Source: Thuidium tamariscinum
Lineage: Eukaryota > Streptophyta > Bryopsida > Hypnales > Thuidiaceae
Reading direction: 5' to 3'
NCBI GenBank assembly: GCA_947034885.2
Contig: OX344750.2
Coordinates: 17,106,053 to 17,170,052, forward strand
Length of the DNA: 64,000 bases
Under the pieces are notes generated by a model. The model had not been told where the DNA came from. It worked only from the letters and a program-made list of their open reading frames with translations, and did not search any database. Both the position numbers and the translations under genes were made by a program. Each line of letters opens with the position of its first letter. Position 1 is the first letter of the stretch. Shown here in pieces: positions 11,729 through 22,850 of this stretch.

Positions 11729-14700
11729 ATGGCGGGCATAGGAGGGCTTGTGGGAGGAAGTGCTCTCGATGATGAATTGTGAGTGTTGTGGTCCGGGTGA
11801 CTTCCAATTTTCATGGGCTCCTTTACCTTTGGTGGTGGACGAGTGCCTATCCACACCCCTTCTTTTCCTCGCACTTCTTGTGTTAACATTGTCCCTGCAC
11901 CTTCTTTTTCTTTTTGGCAGTTGATAACAAAACGGAAGAACTTCTCGCTTCTTGACGACTACTTGGACAACAGTTTTGACATCAGTTTTGAACTTTATGA
12001 ACCAATGTTTTTTTTGGAGTTCTTGGTCTCTCGAGCGACCTCGTTCTTCCTGGTTTTCTTCAAATAGAGCGTGTGTATCCTGACTGTTTCCTCGGGGTCT
12101 TTTTTCAGGAAACGAAGCAATGTCGTCCGCCTGCGGGGACTTCCGTTCAGTGCGTCCGAGTCGGACATCTCTGATTTTTTTAAGGGGCTGGAGATGGGGC
12201 CAGATGGGGTAGTTATTTGTGTCAACTTCCAAGGTGCGATTTCTTCTCCTTTTTGTTCCCAATGGGTATTGTTTTTCAGTCATTATTTAATTCCTAAGAC
12301 ATTTTCTTTGCAGTAGACTTAATCTCACCGCGGGAACTCTGTGCAGGAAGGTCAACCGGGCAAGCGTATGTTCAGTTTGCGACTGCAGAACTTGCAAACA
12401 AGGCCCTTGATCGGAACCGGTAAGCTTATTGATGATTTCCATTAAGTTGATTATTTTACATGGAAATGGAAGTGTTCATGTTCCGAAACATTTCGGTCTG
12501 GAACATATTTGTTCACTGGTCATTGTTCTCGTTTGTTTCAGGCAACATATTGGCAGCCGTTACATAGAGGTTTTCAAGGGCCACCCTGCAGACATGCAGG
12601 TAAGTGCATATCCGCATCTTCTGTACTCGCATTTACTGTAGTGGTGACAGATTAGTGGATGTCATTGAGTCGAGAATTTTTCTGGCAGGGAGCTTTGCGT
12701 ATGGTGGGCCGAGGAAGTGGGACTGTTACTGGGAGTAGTGCTGTTGCTACGGGCGGTATTCTCAATACGGGTATCCCGGGTATGTCTGGTAATCCAGATA
12801 TGCGCTACACGGGAGTGGTGCGCATGCGGGGCATGCCTTACAGGTGAGTATGGGATAATATTGATTGTAGTTCCCCATCACACTTTAATATGCTATTCTG
12901 AGCGGAATTCAATCAAATCGCCAATTATACATGATGATCACTGAGTCTGATTGGATTGACATTGGCAACTGAGTATAAGGTCTTGGAAGTTGACAAGTGG
13001 TTTCTGTTATTGTAAGCAGCTGTACATCAGCAGACATCACAGCTTTCTTCAAGGGAATGCAGGTTGTAGCTGATGGGATCTTCCTTTGTACTCATGCTGA
13101 CGGACGTCCGACAGGAGAGGTAGTGTGTTTTGAGTTGAGCATGACCGTCTACAGATTCTGTATTGATAGTGTTTTGGAATCTGGTTCTTAATCTTTGGTT
13201 TCGCCTGGCAGGCATTTGTTGAGTTTGCAAACGAAGAAACAGCTGCTCGAGCGATGCAATTACATAGAGAACCGATGGGATCGGTGGGTGTCTGACATTT
13301 TCTTCGTTCTTTGAGATTGTTAATGTTCTTATTTGTTGTATCATTTATGCACATCATCATTCCGACATTGTTTGATGTTTCTGTGTTTTATACGACAGCG
13401 TTACGTGGAACTCTTCCGAAGCACAAAAGGGGAAATGATGACAGCCGTGCAGCAGCGAATGTATGGCATGTTTTCTGGTGCCGGAGGGTTTTCTCAGTTT
13501 GGTGTTGGGCAGGTACGAGAAAGTTACTGGGTCTGGATTTGTAGTGGGGATTTTAGAACACCAAAATATTTAGAGGTCGTTAGAACTGTGAGACATAAAC
13601 TTTACTAGAGGTGGCTATTTGTGATTTCAGATTCCGGGAATGATGGGAGCCTTTGGAGTTCAGGGTTTGACGGGGATGAATGTAGCAGCTATGCAAGCCG
13701 CTGGCTTGGGGAGTATGGCGGGTCTTCAAGGATTATCTGATACATCTGAGAATGTTTGTATCAAGATGCGTGGGCTTCCTTATAATGCTGGTCAGAGAGA
13801 AATTATGGATTTCTTTGAAGGGTATAACATCTTGCCGAATGGCATACATATTGTGATGGGAGCAACAGATCGTCCCACAGGTGAGGCATTTGTGGAGTTC
13901 ATTACTTCTGATGAAGCTCAGCGTGCCATGGAGCGCCACCGGCAGAACATTGGCTCACGTTACATAGAGCTTTTTAGAGCCACTAAGAGGTGTGTACTCC
14001 GACCTTATCTGGATACTTTTGTGTCATATGAAGGCAGTCTTGTTTATTTTAGATTGGGCTGAGTATGAAATCTCTATTTCACAGTGTGCTGACACAGATA
14101 CATGTTATGAATGCTTATTGTTAAATCTTACTGCAATCTACCGTCTGATAAATTTGACTTCTCTTGTACAGTGAAATGTTGCTGGCTACTGGAGGATTAT
14201 CTAGTTTTGGAATGGCACAACCCATGGATCCAAGCGTACAATTGCTACTTCTACAGCAACAGGTATAGTTCTTGTTTAACCCCTATATGCCTCCTGGTTT
14301 TCGACAAAATACGCTATCATATATGACTTGTACAACATTTTCCAAAAGAAAGGTATAAGTACGATGATCTGAGATCATCTGTACAGTTTGAACTTGCAGG
14401 ACAACATCAATAACCTTTGTCAAGATCTACGAAGTTCCATTTTCTAACTTTAGTAATTGTACCTATGAATGATATGCTAGTGATCTCAGACGATCAACTT
14501 GGTTTAATTTTTCCACTAATTATTCAATCTAATGTGTATTCAATCTTAGTATTTACTATTTGCCATGAAACTTTAACGAAAGAGGAGATGTAGACATAAA
14601 TCAGGATTTTGGATTTTCATTGAAAGCCAACTTGATTTTGGTTCTAGTGATATCTTCCAAATAGATGAAAACAATGTCCAATGAGGTGGACTGCACACGT

Positions 14701-15362
14701 TTCCTCCCGATCTTTCCTTCCGACGCCAAATGCCTGCAAGACGTTACAAATCATAATCATGACAAGTTGCATGGTTACTGGTCCCAAGTGTTTCTAACAG
14801 ACCAGCATTTCAACCACTGCAGGCAGCTGCTGGGGCCTTTGGAATGTCAGGACTGATGGGCGCTCAAGCTACAACAGGGAGCTGGGCTGACATGCAGAAC
14901 GCTGCTGCAGCTGCAGCCAGCTTTTACCAACGTCAGGCCGCAGGTCTAACAGGCTCTGCTGGTTCACCTGTTTCGTCATTCGATCCATCCTCTTCATCCA
15001 AAATCCGGGGACTGCCATATAGAACGTCGGTATGAACTCTTTGATTTTTCCAATATTCCCCCCTTTAACATTGACGAAGTTATTAATAATCAGTCAATAT
15101 TAATCTAATAGGATAGCACATCAATGATACCGTGATTTTGAATTAATGTCAACTTAATGTTAATGATTCTAACATGATACTGTACTAACATTACCTTTCA
15201 AAATTCAACGAACATGAGTTCTGCCCTTTATGAAAATCCAATTTGGGGGGAGTCTTGTTTTTTTGGAAGGCTTCTTGTCATTTCTTTGGTTTTGGAGATG
15301 AGATCGATACTGGGCCTGATTTCTTTTTGTTCTTGTGACTCTGATTGTTGATGCAGACGTAA
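11729..15362 (+). CDS. Three-RRM ESRP/hnRNP-F-like RNA-binding protein
   Basis: Exons: 11729-11778, 12109-12233, 12347-12419, 12542-12599, 12689-12843, 13020-13119, 13212-13283, 13399-13512, 13631-13989, 14172-14262, 14823-15029, 15357-15362. All introns are GT-AG and phases close to 470 codons including stop. Three quasi-RRMs lie at about residues 22-95, 145-220 and 290-367, each opening with (V/I)(R/K)(L/M)RG(L/M)P(F/Y) and closing with GSRY(I/V)E(V/L)F. This is the hnRNP F/H and ESRP style, which binds G-rich RNA and regulates splicing in animals. Linkers are Gly/Met/Ala-rich, and a Gln/Ala-rich tail follows RRM3. The protein ends KIRGLPYRTST, i.e. the first strand of a fourth RRM, cut off by a TAA two codons into the last tiny exon. 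Nuclear splicing function is inferred. Arabidopsis relatives known to me have two such RRMs. The 16-residue first exon is the least certain part. Confidence 0.85.
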
Positions 15363-15918
15363 TTTGTCCGGAAAAAGAAGCCGGCGCTCAGTTCAGATGA
15401 TTCTAGAGTGAGTACGAAGGGAATATCCCTTTATACTCGTCGTGGAGGGGATCGTCTTTTCAGATTCTACTGATGAGAGATATCTGGATCACATTTATCG
15501 TTATCCTTGGCACCTGATGCGTGATGATACTGTGATGTTCCCATCGCCTAGTGAATGTGCGATTTTTTGTGTAGGACTAGAGAAATTTAGGAAATCAGGT
15601 TGAGGAACTTTTTCCACAGTTCGATACCAGATGTGGATACACAGGGTTTTAAAGTGAGGTATGTGAATTTGGCACATCACTTGTTGACTTGGTCTGTCAC
15701 CAGTTGTCAGTGCAGCTCCTTGTGTTCCACCTTCTAGGATAATTACACCTATCATCTATGCATATTTTCTATTACTAAAATGGCTAGTTTTTGTATGCGT
15801 GTTATTCGTATTCAAAGAGTACCAACTTTTCAAAGAATGCATCATTTTGATTCCGTGTTGCAAAAGTTCTACGGGTTCTAACTTTCATTGCCGAAGCTAG
15901 ACTACCGTACGTGAAGGT
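15363..15918. other. 3' flank of the RRM gene
   Basis: Moderate GC with no open frame of interest. Probably 3' UTR, and possibly relics of a fourth RRM if the gene was truncated. None was recognised by eye. Confidence 0.4.
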
Positions 15919-15926
15919 CAGTTTCG

Positions 15927-17702
15927 GGTTGTGTCTAAAGTAGTTCGACGAGCCGTTCTCGGGGTTAGCCTCGGGACTGGGGCAGCGGGGAAAACATCCT
16001 CCCCTCCCGCCTGCCGCTTCCTCTCCTCCAGCCTGGCTGCGGCAGCCCAGATCCGAATTTCCCGGACTACCTCCCTCGTCTGCTTGTCGTCCTGTTCATG
16101 AGGTCCTCAGCTCCTCACTTCTCATCGCCGCTGCAGCCCACTTGTTCAATCGATCGACATCATGAGAAACCAGGTAGCTCCCTCTCCTCATGTGTGTTCC
16201 GTAACTTTTGTATTGTAACTTGTGTATGCTTGAGGTTATCTTGTGTGCATTGTAACTTGTGTGAGCTTGAAGAGATTGTAACTGAAGATGGAGGTATTTT
16301 CAACTTCCGCTCTATTTTGTGTGGGGCCTACTTCACCATAATTCCATTGGTCCCAAATTGTTATTTTGTGTCGGGCTTATCTCACCATAATTCCATTGGC
16401 CTCAAATTATTGTACGTAGTAGTTATGTTAATTCCAAACTTCCAATTTCCAACTCATGAATGTATGTTAATTCCAAACTTCCAATTTCCAACTCATGAAT
16501 AGTATTACGAGGTATTACTCTTGTGTGTTACCATATCCTTGTGGTCATTATGTTTGGGCTGAAGATTTGGATGACCTTCATGAACATGTATAGTTGTTGG
16601 GTCAGATTTGACTTTTACTTAGTTTTTGTTAAGCAAAATTATTAGTATGAAATGTAGACTTCAAAAGCATCTTCTACTTATAGATATAGGTTTTTATTGT
16701 TTCTATGTGTTTTGCAAAATGCATCTACATGCTTAAGGAGCTTTGATATCCTAATATACACCCATCTATTTATGCACCCTCTTCTATTTTGGAACCCTAA
16801 ATCAGTTTTTTCCAAATTCTTCCAATTATATTCAAGACTGCCAATGATGCTCTTGCAATCAGTTTCAGTTTCTTTGTTGTTAGAGGTGTACATGTAAGTT
16901 AAAAAAACATCAATTTTGTAACTAGCAAATGCCTATGTATAGAAGATGCTTCTGAAATCTACATTTTATACTAATAATTTTTTATTTATTTATTTCTTAT
17001 TTGACACAAATGAAACACACACTAATGAGTTCCTACTATCAAAATGAAATTGTTGAAAAACAACAACTAAATAGAAGTCAAATCCAACCCAACACCTATA
17101 TATGTTCATGAAGGTCATCCAAAACTTCAATCCAAACATAGCAACCATAAGGATATAGTAACACACAAGAATAATGCCCAGTAACACTATTCATGAGTTG
17201 GAAATTGGAATTAACATAACTACAACAATTTTGGGCCAATTAAATTATGATGAAGTAGGCCCCATGCAAAATAGAGCGGAAGTTGAAAATACCTTCATCT
17301 TCAGTTATAATCTCTTCAAGCACACACAAGTTACAATGCACACAAGATAACCTCAAGTATATGCAAGTTGCAATACAAAAGTTAGGGGGCACATATGAAG
17401 AGAGGGAGCTACTTGGTTTCTCATAATGTTGATCAATTGAACAAGTGGGCTGCAATGGCAATGAGAATTGAGGAGTTGAGGACCTCATGAACAAGAAGAC
17501 AAGCAGACGAGGGAGGTAAACCAGGGAAATTCAAATCTGGACTGCCTCAATTAGATTGGAGGAAAGAAAGTAACAAGTGGGAGGGGAGGAAGTGGCAAGT
17601 AGAATGGAAGGAAGCGATAGATGGGAAGGGAGGATTTTTCCCGCTGCCCCAGTCCTAAAGCTAACTCCAAGAATTGCTTGTCGAACTACTTTAGACACAA
17701 TC
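15927..17702. mobile_element. ~1.78-kb long-inverted-repeat DNA transposon, non-autonomous
   Basis: Two arms of about 760 bp (15927-16690 and about 16935-17702) are inverted copies around a ~245-bp AT-rich loop. The ends read GGTTGTGTCTAAAGTAG and, on the complement, GATTGTGTCTAAAGTAG. CAGTTTCG at 15919-15926 and 17703-17710 is a perfect 8-bp target duplication (9 bp if the next G is counted on both sides). An 8-9 bp duplication fits hAT or Mutator-like superfamilies; the long arms favour a Mutator-like or foldback type. Mirror-image short open frames in both arms (about 16098-16350 and 17494-17240) translate to similar peptides of unknown meaning and are best explained as arm symmetry. No transposase domain is seen. 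Confidence 0.85.
16425..16500 (+). repeat. Tandem duplication, period 39 bp, in left arm
   Basis: ATGTTAATTCCAAACTTCC starts at 16425 and again at 16464. The right arm has only one copy. A second partial duplication (CACCATAATTCCATTGG near 16332 and 16383) also exists only in the left arm. The left arm therefore expanded after the arms diverged. Confidence 0.75.
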
Positions 17703-17710
17703 CAGTTTCG

Positions 17711-20700
17711 GCATGAACCTATCAAAATATATTAATTTTAGCAATTTGACAGTTCAACAAACAAATAAGAATCTTTTATTTTTGTCACTTTAAGAAGATA
17801 CTCCTAATTTTGGATTGGTTTTTTCTATTCATGTGTGAATGTGTTTTCTTCTCTAATTTTTCTCAAGAACAATTTTTTCAAATTTTTAGAAATAGTTTTA
17901 ATTAGAAATGGTTGTAAATAATTTTCTAAATCTTGACTTCTTCCAAAATTTTCCAAGTTATCACTTCAAAATTGTCCTATACAAATTGTAGTTGTTTCTC
18001 GACAATCTTCAAAGATTTAGTATGCTAAATCCATGGCAATGGATTTGGCAAAGAGACATATTAGTCTACATTTTAGTAAGAAACTACCCATGCTTCAATA
18101 AGAGTTATTTTGTTGTTCAACATTTTAGTTTTAAAAAATCATAGAAAATTCACTTGTCAACGCCTTCTCCCAAACTTTTCTATCTATGAAAAATAAAAGA
18201 ACTGACAAATAGAATCTCTAAAGTCTCTAGATAGCAATGGTAATGGATTGATTTACTTTATACCCAAGTTGAATGATGGTCAATTTTTGGTTGATCATGG
18301 AATAGAAATACATAATGAAGATTATTCTATTTTTTGTTAATTTTTCATCAAGTTTGCAAAAAATAGGAATTAAATGTGAAGGATAGAAAAACTTGGTTTT
18401 GGTTCATGGATGAACCTATTTTTGAGAGGTGCAAAACAAAAATTTGGTCTTAGAAATTTTATTACATGTTTGTGTAATTTGTGATACAATGATGAAGTTC
18501 TTTAACCCTTAAATGTTGATACAAATGACAAATGTCTAATAGATAGTAGGGAGTCGTTCTTTGTAGGATGAAAGTGCAACTATTCATCTCTGGAATTTTG
18601 TAAGAAGAGATATCCAATGATCTCAATAGGATACTCTTTCTAACTCAATAGGAAAGATCAACAAGAAAAAGCCAATGAAAATAAGGTAAATTAGCCTAAT
18701 TCTATCTACAATCCATTTCCATTACCCAATCCATTTCCATTATTTGGCTCCATTTTGGTCCATTCCAAAATCCAAATCTATCAAAAAATGACCCAAATTT
18801 GTTTAGAAATCTGATAAAATCAATGCATCAATGTCAATTAAGTAATGTGTCAATAGATGATTGGTGAATATTTAGGTGTTAATTTACAAAAATAACAATT
18901 TTGATTGAAGAATTATAATTCCACTTGGGTTTGGTTTGTAAAACATACATACACCTTTAAAAAATATGTACCCCTCCTGGAATTTGCCTCAAGATAATCT
19001 TATTGCTAATCAAGGTGGTATAAGGCTTCTCTACTTTAATGCTTCTAATCTCTTTCAATCTCCTTGGATTGCCATCCAAAAGCCACAATATGGCATTGGT
19101 GGCATTTATGGGATTAAAAATGCAAAAATTTCAAAAAATCACCTTATCAAGAGAACCTCATTTCAAATTCATTTCAACAAAATTTACATAAATAATGACA
19201 ATATTTTACTTGTAATTAAATTTAAGAAGAATTTTGAAATTTTCCACTAAAAACTTAGAACAAAAGATTGGTGATAGTAGTAGTGATTCTAATTATATGG
19301 ATGAAATTGAAAACTTAAAGTCTACAACTTAGATTTGTATGTAAATTCTAATATATTATTCCAAATATTACTTATTGATGATTTTTCCCAAATTATTAGT
19401 TCAAGGATGAACTATGTGCCATATTCTCTTCATTCATGAAAATACCCAAATCTTATCTCATGCAATGGGGCCCTTGTGAGAAACATGTCATAAAAAGAAG
19501 ATTGTTATCCTTTTATGAAAACATACATATCTCTAATTGTTGTTGCATTTAATACCTATAAAGACTACCCACTTTATTTTTATTCAATGACAAAATATCC
19601 CTAGTAGCTTTATAAAATAATCCTTGAAATAATTTATTAGTTTAACTAGTAGATTAATTGGCACTTGCAATAAAAACAATTTCATTGACTTGAAATGTTT
19701 ACAAAAGTTACAAATACCTTATGTTAGATTCAGTTCACCATCAATTAACCTTAAAGATGGACTTTTTCTAACTGTAGTATTCTTTCTTTGCATTCAAAGC
19801 TTTGTTGTTACAACGTGTTGGATTGACAATGCATAACATTGTATAACTAGGTCATCTTCCTCTCCATGTTGGAAATGTATTATACCTCCATAGTGCCTAG
19901 GAGAGACTTTCAATTAATTCAAGAATTGGAATTGGTTGATGAGCTATATATGACAATTTTATTTAGTAAGGTAATGTCCTTTCTAAGAATCCAAAGGGAC
20001 CCCTACTTCATTGGTAAATAATGTTACATAGTCCCTATAAGGTCTTCTTCCTTTGAGTAACTTAAATCAATATTTTGGTTGTATGTTATTGAATGAAGTA
20101 AGCATCTTTTTACAGCATGCCATATTTTGCATGGGTTTAGAATAGTTTGTGTACAGGCATTCATGTCCCATAATTGAGTGATAGAGTTTATGATGTCTGA
20201 TCAATCATTACTCATTGCTAGTGCTTTTGGAAGTTTTTGGAGCGAAAATGATTGCACAAGGCTCTAATAAATAAAACTTGTTGCTATTGCCATAAATGTG
20301 TGTTCATTATTTGAACAACAATAGATTTTGTTGAGGGTCCATTGCTATTTGAAATTGATACAATTATTTCTTTGGACATAAATCACCACCAAAAAAATTT
20401 CCCATTCATTTGTTGATCAAGTTATTTTGTATAGTCAAGGTACTACTAATCTCCACCTACATAATTAGGTTTTAAGGATTCTACATCCAAAAAATATTTT
20501 TGTTCATCTAAGGAATCTTGATCATCTCATGTATTTTCCAAAATTCTTAAAAGGTAGTTCATGAATTAAACAACAATATTCCTTGAATTTCTTATAAGAA
20601 TGAAATTACTTTAAAACTTTGAATATAAAGTGAAAAAATTCATATCAATTACAAAATACCATTAAATGCTAAATAGTTTTCTTAAAATTCAATTTTTTTT

Positions 20701-22397
20701 AACAAGTGTATATTATACTGTAAAACAATATGGTGTCAAAAAAATTTAATGTCTCATTCTAAAATTAGAAAAAAAATACTCTTTAGTAATAAGTTCAATG
20801 GTTAAACTCAAAAGAAACTTCAAAGAGTATGAAGCTTATTGAATGCAATTTCTACTTTAATACAGAGTATAAAAAATTTGAAGAATTTCTACTGATGTTT
20901 GGTGGTCTCCAATGTAAGAAAAAACATTTTAGTGTCTTGAATTAAGATCCAAAGGAATGAGCCGACATAAATTGCTAAAATGCACAACACAATGTTCTAT
21001 ATATTCTTATTTTCTTGTGTAGGAATGACAAGTAATATCATAAGGATAGAATATTCTACATCTTTCATTGAAATGGGATTCAAATGTTTACCCTCCAAAA
21101 AAATTTGTAGAATTTTTTTTCCATCCTTGAAGCCTTATCAAAATCATCTAAAAGACACAAAATCTCCTTTTAGACAATTGAGGGTTAACCTCTAAAGTTC
21201 TTTGACAGTGTTTCACCCAAAAATAGTCAAAATGGATTGTTTTGATGGCAAGGTCTCCCTCAAACTGATAAATGAAAATTTGGTGCATTTTACCATAAGA
21301 TCTAGTATTAGACTACTTTATTATGCTATAGTAAGAAAATGGGAGGTTTTGACCATACAAATTGCAAGATTATAGTGTTCGAAGTGGAAGAAGATGTTTT
21401 TTTAGGGGTATCCAAATTTTGGGTAGTTCTATTTCACAGAGGCTTTTGCACAAGATAATTTCACTTTTTTACTTGAACTTTTTTTGCTTGCTTTTCATGA
21501 CAAAGTTTGAAACATGTTCAACAGAATTTCAAAACATTTCAAATTGGGGAACATGTACCAAAAATTTCCAATACAAAACTAGTTTGGAAAAAACTCTCAT
21601 ACAAAGCCTTTTTTTCAACAATTTATAACTTGCATATACATTAATTTCTTCAAAAAGTGAATAGTGGAGTTCTAGATATGAGGAAGGCCTACAAGCTAGA
21701 AAAAAGAAACTCAAATTGTTCAAAATATGTAGCTTTGACAACCTCAATCAATTTATGTTTTGAAACAAAGGTGGTGAAGTACAGGACAATTGGGGATATT
21801 GGGTTTAGACCATGGAAAGACCATTGACATAGGATAACTAGTACATGTCCTTTACCTCTATTCTTCCTGCCACATGCAAGATTAATTTCCACATGCATGA
21901 TGCTCCCCTCCTCCATAAAGAAAAAATATTGTTTCATCCAAAGACATGATGTGAAAAAACTATTGATTCCCCCCCCCCGAAAAACAAAACAAAACAATCC
22001 AACTTGCACCATTGTTGTTCATGCTAGACTGCAACTTTAAAAAATTAATTAATTAATTAATTTTTTTAATTTTTTTGTTTCAAATTCAGCATTGCATTAC
22101 TCTGTGATGTGTTGATTTGTTCTTGTAGAGGGAGTACTTATTAATACGGAGTATCTTACAACCAAAACATCCTCAATTATGACCTTCAACTCAATTTTCC
22201 ACTATCAAGCTACATTTCCTATCTACTATAAGAAGATTTTTCAAGGCTTTGAGAGACCATTTTAGCCCTGTTTCCTAGTCTGTGAACCAGTCAGATAAAA
22301 TAATAATTAAAAATAAATTAAAAATTAAAAATTAAAAAAATTATTATTAAAAAATTATTATTATTTTAAAATATTAAAATATTAATTAAATATTAAT
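17711..22397. other. AT-rich intergenic DNA with old repeats, no gene seen
   Basis: Long AT-rich tract with only short chance frames. The section at about 19110-19385 is a diverged copy of 2095-2345. Low-complexity runs occur at about 21971-21978 (C8) and 22040-22076 (AATT/T-rich). No RNA gene was recognised. Confidence 0.5.
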
Positions 22398-22430
22398 ATC
22401 TGATGTGGCAGTTTCTTAGCCACATCAGAT
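22398..22430. repeat. 33-bp hairpin with perfect 12-bp arms
   Basis: ATCTGATGTGGC at 22398-22409 is mirrored by GCCACATCAGAT at 22419-22430 around a 9-nt loop AGTTTCTTA. It lies at the edge of a long A/T-only tract. It is the best-preserved member of a small hairpin family (see 1345-1377 and 35121-35143). A second small inverted repeat, GCGAGTTCC ... GGGAACTCGC at about 22450-22476, follows. Confidence 0.7.
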
Positions 22431-22767
22431 TGCCTTTGAGGCAGCTTTCAGCGAGTTCCAACAGTTTGGGAACTCGCACTTCTATACCAACTGAAAGTCC
22501 TCTTATGAAAATTGATTGCTACAATTCGAAATATTTCATAGACAAAATGATGAATTTCAGTAATTATTAGTTGTTTCTTCTGAAAAAATATTAGTAGAAA
22601 ACTTTCATTATCCAAAAAAATTTAAATGTAAGTCACTTTCTTATTGACTCTAACATCTAGAATATATGGAAAATATACAATTTTTTATGGAAGAAATGAA
22701 AGATTAGAATTAGAAACTGTACTCTATATTTTAATTAAAAAATCATTCCTAAAAACATTGATGAATA
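22431..22767. other. AT-rich spacer
   Basis: No gene. Contains a small GAGTTCC/GGAACTC inverted repeat next to the hairpin, then plain AT-rich DNA up to the MITE. Confidence 0.4.
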
Positions 22768-22848
22768 CTCCCTCTATAAACTTCCTAATTAGGGTGATTT
22801 ATAGTCTTTGCACAAAGAATTTGGGAAGCTTTTAGTACGACAGAGGGA
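22768..22848. mobile_element. Stowaway-type MITE, 81 bp
   Basis: Ends CTCCCTCTATAAACTTCC (left) and AGAGGGAG (right), flanked by TA at 22766-22767 and 22849-22850. The interior GGGAAGCTTTTAGTACGAC resembles the right half of the copy at 5825-5914. No coding capacity. Confidence 0.8.
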
Positions 22849-22850
22849 GT

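Noticed and set aside
11678..12283. 201-codon minus-strand open frame
   Set aside because: Runs antisense across the first exon, an intron and the second exon of the RRM gene. No domain.
21689..22012. 107-codon minus-strand frame
   Set aside because: AT-rich intergenic DNA crossing a C8 homopolymer; low-complexity peptide with no domain.
22131..22156. GAGGGAGTA resembling the right end of a Stowaway
   Set aside because: No matching CTCCCTC start upstream. Left unassigned.
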